This document shows positions 46,423 through 56,533 of a stretch of 64,000 bases of DNA, one piece after another. The stretch is from Grimontia indica (GTDB lineage Bacteria > Pseudomonadota > Gammaproteobacteria > Enterobacterales > Vibrionaceae), in NCBI RefSeq assembly GCF_000333895.2, contig NZ_ANFM02000014.1, forward strand, positions 1-64,000, read 5' to 3'. The translations under genes were made by a program, and so were the position numbers. The number at the start of each line of letters is the position of its first letter. The stretch's first letter is position 1. A model generated the notes under the pieces. That model ran no database searches. It was not told the origin of the DNA and saw nothing but the letters and a program-made list of their open reading frames with translations.

Positions 46423-46947
46423 TCAGGAAAAGTCTGCTGGCGTTAAAGGAGGACGATTATAAAACGTTCGAAGGGCGTCTGAATAGGTTTTGGCGCGCGT
46501 AGGCATGCCGTCTTTCAGATATTTCATCACTTGCTCACGCACTTTTGCGGTAAATACCGGGCGGTCAGGTTCAAAAGAACCGTTTAGATTGTCGCAACTT
46601 ACCTGAAAGCGAAAGCCACAACTGGCCGACAGAATCCACTCTACCGCCTGAGGTTTGATTTCTACCTTTTCAAACTCGGCTTGCGTCTGCTCATCGCGTC
46701 CATCCGGCAGATACCAGTAGCCAAAGTCTTCCAGCAAACGGCGTTCAGGCCCGGCAATGCACCAGTGTGACACTTCATGAAGCGCAGAGGCATAAAAACC
46801 ACGGGCGAAGATGATTCGGTGGTGTGGGTTGTCATCATCCGCAGGCAGATAAACCGGCTCATCGCCGCCCAGCAGCAATTCTGTGTTGAAAGAATCAATA
46901 AAAGTCTGATTAAAGACAGAAATAAGGTCGTTGTAATCGTGTTGCAT
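46423..46947 (-). CDS. epmC: Elongation factor P hydroxylase
   Basis: 174 aa, EpmC (YfcM) family. Hydroxylates the beta-lysyl-lysine modification on EF-P. The metal-binding HEVSHWCIAG (HExxH-like, about residues 56-65) and the LEDFGYWYLPDGR segment are characteristic. EpmA and EpmB are not in the window. Co-directional with yfcL. Confidence 0.93.
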   Translation of the reverse strand: MQHDYNDLISVFNQTFIDSFNTELLLGGDEPVYLPADDDNPHHRIIFARGFYASALHEVSHWCIAGPERRLLEDFGYWYLPDGRDEQTQAEFEKVEIKPQAVEWILSASCGFRFQVSCDNLNGSFEPDRPVFTAKVREQVMKYLKDGMPTRAKTYSDALRTFYNRPPLTPADFS

Positions 46948-47171
46948 GGCGCGAATTGTAATAGTGAAGTTACAGCAAATTCAGTTAAGCGGGCATTTTA
47001 CCTGCCAAAACCCCTATTGTCGCAGCAAAAAGCGCCGTTTTAGGCCAATTCCACCAGCAAAAGCATGAATTCAATTCATGGGTGACCTCACAACCTTTCA
47101 TTGGATTGAGAGATCAATCACAACTATGATTGCGCGAAATTATCCCATTCAAATGCAAGTTACTGAATATC

Positions 47172-47831
47172 ATGTTGTTGTCCACGTTATACATCGTTGG
47201 AATTACCGCTGAAGCCATGACAGGCGCACTGGCGGCTGGCCGCAGGAATATGGACTGGTTTGGCGTCATGCTGGTCGCTGCCTGCACAGCCATTGGAGGC
47301 GGTACCGTGCGTGATATTTTGCTCGGTCACTACCCGCTTGGTTGGGTCGCTAACCCGCACTATCTGGTGATTGTCTGCGTTGCCGGTATCATCACGACCT
47401 GGATGGCATCTTGGGTGGCCCGCAATCACAAGCTTTTCGTCTGGCTGGACTCACTCGGTCTGATTGCTTTCAGCATTATCGGTTGCCGCGTGGGCATGGA
47501 TATGGGGCTGTCGCCGCTGATTTGTGTGGTGTCTGCGCTGGTGACAGGTATATTTGGTGGCCTGCTGCGTGACTTGCTGTGTCGCCGTCAGCCAATGGTG
47601 CTGCATAAAGAGCTATATGCTTCCGTCGCTTTCTTAGCAGGCGCTATGTATTGGGCACTGATGACCCACGGAAACCAGTTTGGCATTGATGAGAACATCG
47701 CGACCATTTCTACGCTGGTGACTGGCTTTGTCTTCCGTATGTCTGCGGTGAAGTTTGGCTGGAGTCTGCCGGTGTTTAGTTTTGAAGCTGAAGAACAAAC
47801 CATTCTGGGAAAAGAAGGACCTAGGTCCTAG
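47172..47831 (+). CDS. Trimeric intracellular cation channel/YicG-like membrane protein
   Basis: 219 aa with about seven hydrophobic segments and two copies of the UPF0126/YicG (TRIC-like) domain; each carries a GGGTVRD or GGLLRD motif (GGGTVRDILLGHYPLGW, FGGLLRDLLCRRQP) with conserved glycines and Arg-Asp. I use the ATG at 47172, which gives the family N-terminus; a TTG 42 bp earlier is in frame. The last residues (GPRS) and the TAG stop come from a CCTAGG repeat. Likely a cation or small-solute channel; in some bacteria related genes are linked to glycine riboswitches, and none is seen here. Confidence 0.85.
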   Translation: MLLSTLYIVGITAEAMTGALAAGRRNMDWFGVMLVAACTAIGGGTVRDILLGHYPLGWVANPHYLVIVCVAGIITTWMASWVARNHKLFVWLDSLGLIAFSIIGCRVGMDMGLSPLICVVSALVTGIFGGLLRDLLCRRQPMVLHKELYASVAFLAGAMYWALMTHGNQFGIDENIATISTLVTGFVFRMSAVKFGWSLPVFSFEAEEQTILGKEGPRS

Positions 47832-47839
47832 GTCCTAGG
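47820..47839. repeat. CCTAGG heptamer repeat at the end of the TRIC-like gene
   Basis: Three back-to-back (T)CCTAGG units, followed by AAGAGCAAAGAAC. The second unit provides the TAG stop codon of the overlapping gene. The same words (CCTAGG, AGAGC) make up the 19-bp array at 232-364. Confidence 0.85.
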
Positions 47840-47858
47840 AAGAGCAAAGAACAAAAAG

Positions 47859-47889
47859 AAGGGCTGATGGTGCGAAACCGTCAGCCCTT
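47859..47889 (+). terminator. Intrinsic terminator after the TRIC-like gene
   Basis: Stem AAGGGCTGA/TCAGCCCTT extended by inner GGT/ACC pairing, followed by TTCTCTT on the plus strand; it may also end the convergent aroC transcript. Confidence 0.85.
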
Positions 47890-47914
47890 TTCTCTTGTAT
47901 TGGCTTTTGCTAAT

Positions 47915-47946
47915 TCTAGGACCTTCTTTTCCAAGGCCCTAGGATC
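47915..47946. repeat. Second CCTAGG-type repeat, aroC 3' flank
   Basis: TTCTAGGACCTTCTTTTCC followed by CCCTAGGATC, 7 bp downstream of the aroC stop codon. Related to the units at 232-364 and 47820-47839; together with the latter it brackets the terminator. Confidence 0.6.
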
Positions 47947-47952
47947 TTTCTT

Positions 47953-49038
47953 TTAAATCTTCGGCGTATTGGTATGCACACCCGCATTCTGTGCGCGGTG
48001 ACGCAGCAGGTGGTCCATCAATACAATCGCAACCATGGCCTCTGCAATTGGCACCGCACGGATACCGACACATGGGTCATGACGACCTTTGGTAATCACG
48101 TCGACGGTTTCGCCATCCACATTGATGGTTTCACCCGGTACCGTGATGCTTGAAGTTGGCTTCAGCGCAAGGTGCGCAACGATATCCTGACCTGATGAAA
48201 TCCCACCAAGAATGCCGCCAGCGTGGTTGGATTTAAAACCTTCCGGCGTCAGTTCATCACGGTGCTCGCTGCCGCGCTGGTTGACGACGTCAAAGCCATC
48301 ACCCACTTCCACGCCTTTCACGGCATTGATACCCATCAGCGCGTAAGCAATGTCTGCGTCTAAACGGTCAAACACTGGCTCTCCAAGACCAACAGGCACG
48401 TTATTCGCGACCACGGTCAATTTGGCACCAATAGAATCGCCTTCTTTTTTCAGCGCACGGATCAGTTCGTCCAGCGCTTCCAGCTTTGTTTCATCCGGGC
48501 AGAAGAATGGGTTTTGCTCAACTTGATCCCAGTCGACCTTGTCGATGGTCACATCACCCATTTGAGAGAGGTAACAGCGGACTTCAATACCAAACTCTTG
48601 CTTGAGGTATTTCTTTGCAATCGCACCCGCAGCAACACGCATCGCCGTTTCACGCGCTGAAGAGCGGCCACCACCACGGTAATCACGATGTCCGTATTTT
48701 TGATGGTAGGTGTAGTCGGCATGGCCAGGGCGGAAGCGGTCTGCAATCTTGGAGTAATCCTGTGAGCGCTGGTCGGTATTTTCGATAACCAAACCAATCG
48801 AAGTCCCTGTCGTTTTACCTTCGAAAACGCCAGAAAGGAACTTCACTTCATCCGGTTCACGACGTTGAGTCGTATATTTTGAGGTGCCCGGACGACGACG
48901 GTCCAGATCGACCTGTAAATCTGCTTCTGAAATTTCAAGCCCCGGTGGGCAACCGTCAACAATGCAGCCCAACGCCAATCCATGACTTTCACCAAAAGTG
49001 GTGACCCGAAAAACCTGACCTATTGAATTGCCTGCCAT
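47953..49038 (-). CDS. aroC: Chorismate synthase
   Basis: 361 aa. Last step of the shikimate pathway (EPSP to chorismate, reduced FMN needed). Conserved [41 protein letters not shown] (in two adjoining motifs) and AIPIAEAM-type C-terminal region are present. Upstream neighbour prmB runs in the same direction, as usual. Confidence 0.97.
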   Translation of the reverse strand: MAGNSIGQVFRVTTFGESHGLALGCIVDGCPPGLEISEADLQVDLDRRRPGTSKYTTQRREPDEVKFLSGVFEGKTTGTSIGLVIENTDQRSQDYSKIADRFRPGHADYTYHQKYGHRDYRGGGRSSARETAMRVAAGAIAKKYLKQEFGIEVRCYLSQMGDVTIDKVDWDQVEQNPFFCPDETKLEALDELIRALKKEGDSIGAKLTVVANNVPVGLGEPVFDRLDADIAYALMGINAVKGVEVGDGFDVVNQRGSEHRDELTPEGFKSNHAGGILGGISSGQDIVAHLALKPTSSITVPGETINVDGETVDVITKGRHDPCVGIRAVPIAEAMVAIVLMDHLLRHRAQNAGVHTNTPKI

Positions 49039-49204
49039 TACTTCCTCTGTTTCTCTCCGGTCGACATATCACAACCGCATTAGCATGCACCTAATGAAAC
49101 ATAACCGCGATTGAGAAGCAAAAGCTTTTTTTATGTACAGGTGGAAACTCCCTGTAATACTGGGCTGGTTTCAAGAAATGAGGCAAAACCGGAAAGAGAG
49201 ATAC

Positions 49205-49238
49205 AAAAAAGGCCGAAATCTATAATTTCAGCCTTTTT
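49205..49238 (-). terminator. Intrinsic terminator after prmB
   Basis: Long stem AAAAGGC-GAAAT/ATTTC-GCCTTTT with one mismatch pair and T-runs on both strands, 21 bp after the prmB stop. The gap 49039-49204 up to aroC shows nothing else. Confidence 0.85.
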
Positions 49239-49258
49239 CTTAGGGGCAAAGACAACAA

Positions 49259-50191
49259 TTAGTCTTTATAGATAGAAAATTCGTCGGCAACACTGACCAG
49301 ATCCTGATAGGTCATCAGGAAGACACCGTGGCCGCCATTTTCAAATTCCAGCCAGGTCAGTGGCAGGTGTGGATACTGCTCCTGAACGTGAACCATGGAG
49401 TTACCCACTTCACAGATCAGAATGCCTTGCTCAGTCAGGTAATCCGGTGCATTGGCAATGATGCGGCGCATCAGTTTCAGGCCATCGGTACCTGCAGCCA
49501 GACCCAACTCTGGCTCGTGACGGAACTCATCCGGCAGCGAGTTCATGTCTTCCTCATCCACGTATGGTGGGTTAGAGACAATCAGGTCGTATTTATCTTT
49601 TGGCAGATCTCGGAACAAATCTGAGCGGATTGGGAAAACCTGCTGCTCAAGGCCATGTTCCTGAATGTTCATCTCTGCCACTTCCAGTGCATCGGTAGAA
49701 ATGTCCACCAGATCTACTTCAGCGTCAGGGAACGCGTAGGCACAGGCAATACCAATGCAGCCACTGCCGGTGCACAGATCCATGATACGGTTTGGCTCGA
49801 CTTCCAGCATTGGGCTGAACTGATTCTGGATCAGCTCACCGATTGGTGAACGTGGCACCAGCACACGCTCATCCACGTAGAATTCCAAATCGCAGAAGTA
49901 AGCTTTGTTTGTCAGGTAAGCCACTGGCGTGCGCTCGTTGATACGACGGATTACGCGTTCAACAATACGGTGACGTTCACTGGTGGTCAGACGCGCAGTT
50001 TGCGTTTCTGCAGGCACATCAATTGGCAGATAAAGTGTCGGCAGTACCAATTGTACCGCTTCGTCCCATGCGTTGTCCGTTCCGTGACCGTAATAAATTC
50101 CTGCTGCATTAAAGCAACTTACCGTCCAACGTAGCATGTCTTGCAGCGTACGCAGCTCGTTGACGACTTCATCAACAATAATTCTATCCAA
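49259..50191 (-). CDS. prmB: Ribosomal protein uL3 glutamine N5-methyltransferase
   Basis: 310 aa, SAM-dependent. Methylates the conserved Gln of ribosomal protein L3. N-terminal helical domain, then [13 protein letters not shown] (SAM loop) and the NPPY catalytic motif ([11 protein letters not shown]). The TTG start at 50191 is chosen because GGAGG lies 5 nt upstream and it yields exactly the 310-aa length and N-terminus ([12 protein letters not shown]) of E. coli PrmB; an open frame continues eight codons further up. Confidence 0.95.
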   Translation of the reverse strand: MDRIIVDEVVNELRTLQDMLRWTVSCFNAAGIYYGHGTDNAWDEAVQLVLPTLYLPIDVPAETQTARLTTSERHRIVERVIRRINERTPVAYLTNKAYFCDLEFYVDERVLVPRSPIGELIQNQFSPMLEVEPNRIMDLCTGSGCIGIACAYAFPDAEVDLVDISTDALEVAEMNIQEHGLEQQVFPIRSDLFRDLPKDKYDLIVSNPPYVDEEDMNSLPDEFRHEPELGLAAGTDGLKLMRRIIANAPDYLTEQGILICEVGNSMVHVQEQYPHLPLTWLEFENGGHGVFLMTYQDLVSVADEFSIYKD

Positions 50192-50300
50192 AATGGCCTC
50201 CAGTAGCCTCAACACATCACCGTCAGGGCGATTCCAACAGGAAAGCAGACATTGTTCTTATTTTAAGTAAAATGCAGCTAACAGAATTTGGAAATGACTT

Positions 50301-50834
50301 ATGAGTAAGAAATCCCCGATCCCAGAAGATGACGACATGTCATTGTTCCGCGATGCGGTGAAAGGCGTTAAAAAACTGCAGCAGGATACCATAAACCCGC
50401 CAAGACGCCAGACAACAGAGCAAGCACGCAAAAAGCAGACTGAGTCCGCGGCGCGCGACCACACCTTCTATTTCTCAGACGAGTTTGAACCGCTGCTGAA
50501 AGAGGATGGGCCAACTCAATATGCGCGCACAGGTGTCTCCAAATACGAAGTAAAAAGACTTCGCCGCGGTGTTTACGTGCCGGATATGTTCCTTGACCTA
50601 CACGGCATGACGCAACTGGAAGCCAAGCGAGAGTTAGGCGCACTGATTGCAGCATGTATAAAAGAAGGGATCAGTTGTGCCTGTGTCATGCACGGTATTG
50701 GCAAACACATACTGAAACAGAAGACACCACTTTGGTTGGCACAGCACCCTGACGTATTGGCATTCCATCAGGCGCCACTGGAATTTGGTGGTGATGGCGC
50801 TTTACTGGTTCTGATTGAAATCCCGGAAAAATAG
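50301..50834 (+). CDS. smrB: Ribosome rescue endonuclease SmrB
   Basis: 177 aa. The Smr domain (about 95-175) has the DLHGM and VMHGIGKH motifs. SmrB cleaves mRNA between collided ribosomes. The N-terminal extension with basic and Asp-rich parts ([20 protein letters not shown]) is the typical ribosome-binding hook. GGAAATG ribosome site upstream. Divergent from prmB. Confidence 0.94.
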   Translation: MSKKSPIPEDDDMSLFRDAVKGVKKLQQDTINPPRRQTTEQARKKQTESAARDHTFYFSDEFEPLLKEDGPTQYARTGVSKYEVKRLRRGVYVPDMFLDLHGMTQLEAKRELGALIAACIKEGISCACVMHGIGKHILKQKTPLWLAQHPDVLAFHQAPLEFGGDGALLVLIEIPEK

Positions 50835-50852
50835 CCTGAAGCACAGAAACCA

Positions 50853-50879
50853 AAAACGCCCTGTGTTGGGCGTTTTTTT
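50853..50879 (+). terminator. Intrinsic terminator of smrB
   Basis: Stem AAAACGCCC/GGGCGTTTT with a 6-nt loop and seven T residues on the plus strand; also able to end sixA from the other side. Confidence 0.92.
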
Positions 50880-50911
50880 ATCTCTGCTTAAAGCTGTTTT
50901 CGACCAAGCGG

Positions 50912-51406
50912 TCAGGACGCGTACCCCATCACTTGCGACGGACTTTTCATCCACAGCACTTCGCTCTGTTCTGTTTGCGGATTGTATTCAATGCAGGAAA
51001 TCGAAGATGTCGGGAACATCGGCGGCTGAAGATCAGCCTCAAACTCTGCCGTGAGATAACCCACCAGCGGTAGATGAGAAACCAAAAGAATCGACGCTGG
51101 ATTATCAACGGAAACTAAAGCGCGCAGGTAAGAAGCAACGTGCTCGCTGTCTCCATACGGCGTGATACCGTCTTCAGTCAAAACACTTTTCGCTTCGGGC
51201 AAAACGGCAGCACATGCCGACCAAGTCTGCTGTGCGCGTAAATAAGGACTCACCAAAACCAAGTCCAGTTTTCCCTCTGGCAGCTCTTGTGCCAGCCAGC
51301 GTGCCATTTCAACCGATTGTTGCTCACCGCGATCGGTCAGCGGACGTTCTTCATCACTGGCGGCGAAGGTGTGTGCCTCACCGTGGCGCATAATATAAAT
51401 TCGCAT
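50912..51406 (-). CDS. sixA: Phosphohistidine phosphatase SixA
   Basis: 164-aa histidine-phosphatase fold protein with the RHGEA catalytic motif at residues 7-11 (MRIYIMRHGEAHTF). Removes phosphate from phospho-His domains of phosphorelay or nitrogen-PTS proteins. Position between smrB and the fad genes is conserved. Confidence 0.93.
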   Translation of the reverse strand: MRIYIMRHGEAHTFAASDEERPLTDRGEQQSVEMARWLAQELPEGKLDLVLVSPYLRAQQTWSACAAVLPEAKSVLTEDGITPYGDSEHVASYLRALVSVDNPASILLVSHLPLVGYLTAEFEADLQPPMFPTSSISCIEYNPQTEQSEVLWMKSPSQVMGYAS

Positions 51407-51486
51407 ATCACAACAGCTGATTTTGAGTATTCTTCGATATGCTACCAGTCAATTCTTTAATCTGGAACGACTGATCGCACAGATGT

Positions 51487-51515
51487 TTGCCTCAATTTAC
51501 TTACGTGGTCATAAT
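51487..51515 (+). promoter_or_regulatory. Probable sigma-70 promoter of the M16 peptidase gene
   Basis: TTGCCT and CATAAT separated by 17 bp, about 33 bp upstream of the GTG start. Four of six matches to the -35 consensus and five of six to the -10. Not confirmed. Confidence 0.45.
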
Positions 51516-51547
51516 TAAGACCTTGCCACTACCAGTGAAGGTGCTTT

Positions 51548-54325
51548 GTGCAAATCAGTCCCAACGATCATCGTAGCTACCGCCTTATTACTCTCGCCAA
51601 CAATTTGAGGGTGCTTCTGGTAGAAGATGTGCAAGCACCGCGCAGTGCTGCTGCGTTAACCGTGAATGTGGGACACTTCTGTGATCCCGCTGATCGTGAA
51701 GGTTTAGCGCACTTCCTAGAACACATGTTGTTTCTCGGTACAGAGAAATATCCCGATGTCGGTGAGTTCCAATCTTTTATCAGTCGCCATGGCGGTAATA
51801 ACAACGCCTGGACCGGAACCGAAAACACCACCTTTTTCTTCGATATCCGACACGACCATTTCGAAGAGGCGCTTGATCGATTCGGCCAATTCTTCTCTGC
51901 GCCTTTGTTCAATGCAGATGCAGTCGACAAAGAGCGCAACGCGGTTGACTCAGAATATCGTCTGAAACTTCAGGACGATGTGCGCCGGATTTACCAGGTG
52001 CAGAAAGAGACCATCAACCAGGCTCACCCTTTCTCAAAATTTTCTGTCGGTAGCCTCGACACCCTTGCCGATCGCGAGGGCAGTTCGGTGCGTGATGAGC
52101 TGATTGCTTTTTACAAGACCCATTACAGTGCCAACCTGATGGCAGCCTCGATCACTGGCCCATTCAGGCTGGACGATTTGGAAACGCTGGCAAACCAAAC
52201 ATTCAGTGATATTCCAAACCTTGATCTGTCGCCGTTTGTGCCAGACGTCCCGTTTGTCGATAAAGCCCAGTTGCAACAGTTTGTCTGTATCGAGCCGCTC
52301 AAAGATGTTCGCAAGCTGACACTGGCATTTTCAATGCCAGCGACCGATGAGCATTACAAAATCAAGCCACTTTCCTACATTGCCCATCTTCTCGGTTATG
52401 AAGGTACTGGCAGTGTGATGTCTTTGCTCAAAGCAAAAGGGCTCATCAATAATCTGTCAGCAGGTGGTGGGATCAGCGGTTCGAATTTCCGAGAGTTTTC
52501 AGTCAGTGTCAGCTTGACCGAGGCGGGACTGACCAAGATAGACGATATCGTGACTTACATTTTTCAGGCTATCAGTCTTATCCGCGAGCAGGGGCTCGAT
52601 GATTGGCGTTATGCAGAAAAACGTGCGGTGCAGGAAATGGCGTTTCGTTATCAAGAGCCTTCACGCCCTATCGATACCGTGAGTCATATGGTGCTCAACA
52701 TGCAGCATTATCAGGATGAGGATGTGCTGTATGGCGACTACATCATGCAGGAATATGACGAAGCCTTGATACGCCAGATGCTTGGCTACCTGACACCCGA
52801 TCATCTTCGCCTGACGTTGATTGCCAAAGGTGGCAATTATGATCGCACGGCAAATTGGTACGACACCCCTTACAGTGTGAAACCATTCACCGAAGCTCAG
52901 CTCGAAAAATGGCGTGCGGCACATATCTCTCCTGCACTGGCTTTGCCAGAGCCAAACCCCTTTATCAGCTACGAACTCGACCCTGCAGATTTAGAAGCGC
53001 CAGAACAGCAACTACCTGTGATGATTCAGGAATTACCGGGCTTTCGTTTGTGGCACCTGCAAGATACCGATTTCCGCGTCCCGAAAGGCGTGGTTTACGT
53101 CGCGATAGACAGCCCGCATGCGGTGCAATCGGTCGAGAACATCGTAAAGACCCGCGTCAGCGTTGAAATGCTGATGGAGTCCATCAATGAAACAGCCTAT
53201 CCTGCCGAAGTTGCGGGCCTGAATTACAATCTCTATGCCCATCAAGGTGGCGTGACTTTGAAGCTAAGCGGCTTCAATGAAAAGCTGCCACTCCTGATGG
53301 ATTTGGTATTGGATAAATTTGCCAAGCGCGATTTCAAACCAGAGCGCTTTGACATCATCAAAACCCAGTTGCTAAGAAGTTGGAAGAACGCGACTCAAAA
53401 CAAAGCCATTAACCGCTTATACAATTCGATGACAGGTATCTTGCAACCAAACAATCCGACGTATGAAGAGCTCATCGAAGCGCTGGAACCTCTGCAGGTG
53501 ACAGAACTACCTGACTTTGTGCATCGCGTGATGTCCGAACTGCATGTTGAGATGTTTGTTTATGGTAACTGGCAGAAGCAGCAAACGCTGGATTTGGCTG
53601 AGCCAGTAAAAGATGCCCTTCGTGTGCACAACCAACGCTATCAGGAGTCCACCCGACCACTGGTCCTTTTGAAAGGTGCTGGCAGTGCGTCATACCATCT
53701 GGGATGTGACAGTCAAGACTCAGCCGTGTTGGTTTACTACCAGAGCCACGGCACTGAACCTCAGGATGTCGCCTTATTTACTTTCGCTCAGCATTTGATG
53801 TCTGCCATCTTCTTCAACGAGCTGCGCACCAAGCAGCAACTTGGCTATATGGTTGGCTCCGGCAACATGCCAATGAACCGGCACCCAGGTTTGATTTTCT
53901 ATGTGCAGTCACCTCAGGCTGGCCCGGCAAAATTGATGGAAGCAATAGACGACTTCCTCAATGCCTTCTTCCTGGTGCTGCTAGAACTCAACGAAGCGCA
54001 ATGGCAAGCCAGTAAACAAGGGTTACTCGGACAGATAGAAGAGCCGGATGCCAACCTACGCGCCCGTGGACAGCGTTTGTGGATCAGTATTGGCAATAAG
54101 GATGCTGAATTTACCCAGCGCCAGAACGTCGCTGCCGCTATTCGGGATATGGATCGCGCAGATATGGTGAAGTTTGTGGTCGAGCAATTGAAACCGCGTA
54201 CCTCCGATCGTCTGATCATGCACAGTTGTGGTGGCGCTCACCCTGATGAATGTAGCCTTGAAGGCACAAAGGAAATCGAGTCTGTCACAGCGTTTCGTCG
54301 CAATCGCACAGAGCGAATTAACTAA
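51548..54325 (+). CDS. Insulinase-family (M16) zinc peptidase, protease III-like
   Basis: 925 aa, full length for a single-chain pitrilysin/insulinase. The inverted zinc motif HFLEH (about residues 57-61) and the distal Glu in ERNAVDSEY are in place; the catalytic half is followed by the inactive C-terminal halves. No signal peptide was found in the first 40 residues (MQISPNDHRSYRLITLANNL), so it is probably cytoplasmic, unlike E. coli PtrA. GTG start with AAGGTG upstream. It degrades small peptides of medium length; the substrate is unknown. Confidence 0.92.
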   Translation: MQISPNDHRSYRLITLANNLRVLLVEDVQAPRSAAALTVNVGHFCDPADREGLAHFLEHMLFLGTEKYPDVGEFQSFISRHGGNNNAWTGTENTTFFFDIRHDHFEEALDRFGQFFSAPLFNADAVDKERNAVDSEYRLKLQDDVRRIYQVQKETINQAHPFSKFSVGSLDTLADREGSSVRDELIAFYKTHYSANLMAASITGPFRLDDLETLANQTFSDIPNLDLSPFVPDVPFVDKAQLQQFVCIEPLKDVRKLTLAFSMPATDEHYKIKPLSYIAHLLGYEGTGSVMSLLKAKGLINNLSAGGGISGSNFREFSVSVSLTEAGLTKIDDIVTYIFQAISLIREQGLDDWRYAEKRAVQEMAFRYQEPSRPIDTVSHMVLNMQHYQDEDVLYGDYIMQEYDEALIRQMLGYLTPDHLRLTLIAKGGNYDRTANWYDTPYSVKPFTEAQLEKWRAAHISPALALPEPNPFISYELDPADLEAPEQQLPVMIQELPGFRLWHLQDTDFRVPKGVVYVAIDSPHAVQSVENIVKTRVSVEMLMESINETAYPAEVAGLNYNLYAHQGGVTLKLSGFNEKLPLLMDLVLDKFAKRDFKPERFDIIKTQLLRSWKNATQNKAINRLYNSMTGILQPNNPTYEELIEALEPLQVTELPDFVHRVMSELHVEMFVYGNWQKQQTLDLAEPVKDALRVHNQRYQESTRPLVLLKGAGSASYHLGCDSQDSAVLVYYQSHGTEPQDVALFTFAQHLMSAIFFNELRTKQQLGYMVGSGNMPMNRHPGLIFYVQSPQAGPAKLMEAIDDFLNAFFLVLLELNEAQWQASKQGLLGQIEEPDANLRARGQRLWISIGNKDAEFTQRQNVAAAIRDMDRADMVKFVVEQLKPRTSDRLIMHSCGGAHPDECSLEGTKEIESVTAFRRNRTERIN

Positions 54326-54369
54326 AGCCTGTCGACCTTCGTGCTGCCTTTTTCCATGCTTCAGATATA

Positions 54370-54398
54370 AAAAATCCCCGGGCCAGCCGGGGATTTTT
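54370..54398. terminator. Bidirectional terminator between the M16 peptidase and fadJ
   Basis: Stem AAAAATCCCCGG/CCGGGGATTTTT with a 5-nt loop and T-runs on both strands; it serves two convergent genes. Confidence 0.93.
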
Positions 54399-54409
54399 TG
54401 TTTAAGGCT

Positions 54410-56533
54410 TTATGAGTGGAATGTCTTACCTTCCGCAGCCATGGCTTTAAGCAGCTCACACGGTGCAAAACGCTCACCGTACTTGGCTTCATGCTGTTCC
54501 AGCATTTCTACCAGACGTTTAATTCCAATGTGGTCCATATAGCGGAATGGACCGCCGAGGAATGGTGGGAATCCGATACCGAACACAGCACCAATATCGC
54601 CGTCACGCGCAGATTTCACCACGCCTTCATCCAAACACTGGGCAGCTTCATTCAGCATCATCAGCACACAGCGAATCGCCAGTTCATGCGCTGATAACTG
54701 ACTTTTCAGCTCAACACCCAGCAAGGTGTAGACACGCTTATCGACTTCTTTTTTCTTACCGTTGTAAACGAAAAAGCCTTTGCCACTCTTACGACCTTTA
54801 CGGCCATCATTGAGCATCACGTCGAACACATCCGGTGCCCGGAAACGCTCACCCAATTCGTTCAACAGAATTGGGCTGATCTTCGCGCCAATGTCGATAC
54901 CTACTTCGTCCAGCAGTGTCACTGGGCCAACAGGGAAACCAAAGTCCAACAGCGCATTGTCAATGTGCTCAACCGACTCACCGGACAGTAAGGTTCTTGC
55001 CGCTTCGTTCATGTATGGCGCAAGAATACGGTTCACGTAGAACCCGGCTTTGTCTGCCACCACTATCGGCGTTTTACCTTGCTTCTTCGCAAGCTTCACC
55101 ACAGTCGCCACCGCTTCTTCGGACGTGCCCGCATGTGGAATCACTTCTACCAGTGGCATTTTATCGACCGGCGAGAAGTAGTGCAGACCCACAATATTTT
55201 CAGGACGCTTTGCACCCTCGGCGATTTGATGGATTGGCAGTGAAGAAGTGTTGGTGGCGAAGATGGTATCTTCAGCCAGATTCTCTTCTACTTCCGCAAC
55301 CATTTGGTGCTTCAGCTTCAGATCTTCAAACACGGCCTCAACAACCACATTGTTACGGCTCATACCGGAATAGTCAGTCGTACCGCTAATGCGATCCATC
55401 TGCTTTTGCATTTCGGCTTTGGAAATGATGCGGCGCTTGCGCTTTTTATCCAGCAGTTTATAGCTGTAAGCCATGGCATTCAGAATGCCATCGTTGCTGA
55501 CATCTTTGACGCGCACAGGTGTATTCGCTTTGGTCGCAGAAACATTGGCGATACCAGCGCCCATCAAACCACCGCCAAGCACAGTCACGCCTGTCACAGT
55601 GCGAGGGTCAGCATCTGCGCCAGTTTCTTTTTTCATTGCAGTTGTCGCAAAGAAAATGCTGCGCAATGCGGCAGATTCTGATGACATCACCAGCTCACCA
55701 AAGCGTTTTGCTTCCAGCGCCAGGCCTTTCTCGACGCCTTTATCCAAGCCGTATTTGATGACCTCAAGGATGGCTTCAGTGGCAGGGTAATTACCGCGGG
55801 TTTTCTCACGGGTTTTCTTCGCAGCCTGATCGAACATAACAGAACGGCCAAGTGCATTGCCGCCCATCGCCCAATCCTGCCAGCTCCCTTTGCGTTTGGG
55901 TTTACCCTTCAGTGCCAACTCTTCAGCAACACGAAGCAACACAGACTGAGGAACCACATCATCGACTACGCCCATTTTCTTCGCTTTCTTGGCGCGAAGC
56001 TGTTTGCCCGTCAGAATCATATCCAACGCGCCCGGCACACCGATGAGTCTTGGAAGACGTTGCGTACCGCCGGAGCCCGGCAACAAGCCAAGCTGCACTT
56101 CGGGAAGACCCAGACGGGTTTTATCATCATCACTCGCGACTCGGCTATGACAAGCCAGAGCGAGTTCCAAACCACCGCCCAACGCAGGGCCATGAATCGC
56201 TGCGACGACATGAAATGGCAGTTTCTCGATACGGGAGAACAGCTTCTGACCATGTTCAGCAATAGCCTGTGCATCTTCCGCAGTATTGCACGCATCTAAC
56301 ATGCGAACGTCAGCACCAGCCACAAAGTTATCCGGTTTTGCAGAGTGCAGCACCAGACCTTTGATATCGCTTTTGCTTTCAAGCTCGCTCAGAATTGCAC
56401 TGATTTCATCAACAAAGCTGGCTTGCAGGGTATTCATGCTCTCGCCAGGGACATCAATGCTCAGCCATGCCACACCGTTGTCACCATAGCGCAGCGAGAA
56501 CGCACCGTTTGTTGGGGTTGTTTGTTCCGTCAT
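54410..56533 (-). CDS. fadJ: Fatty-acid oxidation complex alpha subunit
   Basis: 707 aa. The N-terminal crotonase domain (enoyl-CoA hydratase/isomerase; [16 protein letters not shown]) is followed by the 3-hydroxyacyl-CoA dehydrogenase domain ([14 protein letters not shown]). The length and the pairing with fadI identify the FadJ rather than FadB form. The start at ATG 56533 overlaps the fadI stop by 1 nt (TAATG); the frame is open 16 codons further up, inside fadI. The FadR-like site lies upstream of fadI. Confidence 0.96.
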   Translation of the reverse strand: MTEQTTPTNGAFSLRYGDNGVAWLSIDVPGESMNTLQASFVDEISAILSELESKSDIKGLVLHSAKPDNFVAGADVRMLDACNTAEDAQAIAEHGQKLFSRIEKLPFHVVAAIHGPALGGGLELALACHSRVASDDDKTRLGLPEVQLGLLPGSGGTQRLPRLIGVPGALDMILTGKQLRAKKAKKMGVVDDVVPQSVLLRVAEELALKGKPKRKGSWQDWAMGGNALGRSVMFDQAAKKTREKTRGNYPATEAILEVIKYGLDKGVEKGLALEAKRFGELVMSSESAALRSIFFATTAMKKETGADADPRTVTGVTVLGGGLMGAGIANVSATKANTPVRVKDVSNDGILNAMAYSYKLLDKKRKRRIISKAEMQKQMDRISGTTDYSGMSRNNVVVEAVFEDLKLKHQMVAEVEENLAEDTIFATNTSSLPIHQIAEGAKRPENIVGLHYFSPVDKMPLVEVIPHAGTSEEAVATVVKLAKKQGKTPIVVADKAGFYVNRILAPYMNEAARTLLSGESVEHIDNALLDFGFPVGPVTLLDEVGIDIGAKISPILLNELGERFRAPDVFDVMLNDGRKGRKSGKGFFVYNGKKKEVDKRVYTLLGVELKSQLSAHELAIRCVLMMLNEAAQCLDEGVVKSARDGDIGAVFGIGFPPFLGGPFRYMDHIGIKRLVEMLEQHEAKYGERFAPCELLKAMAAEGKTFHS

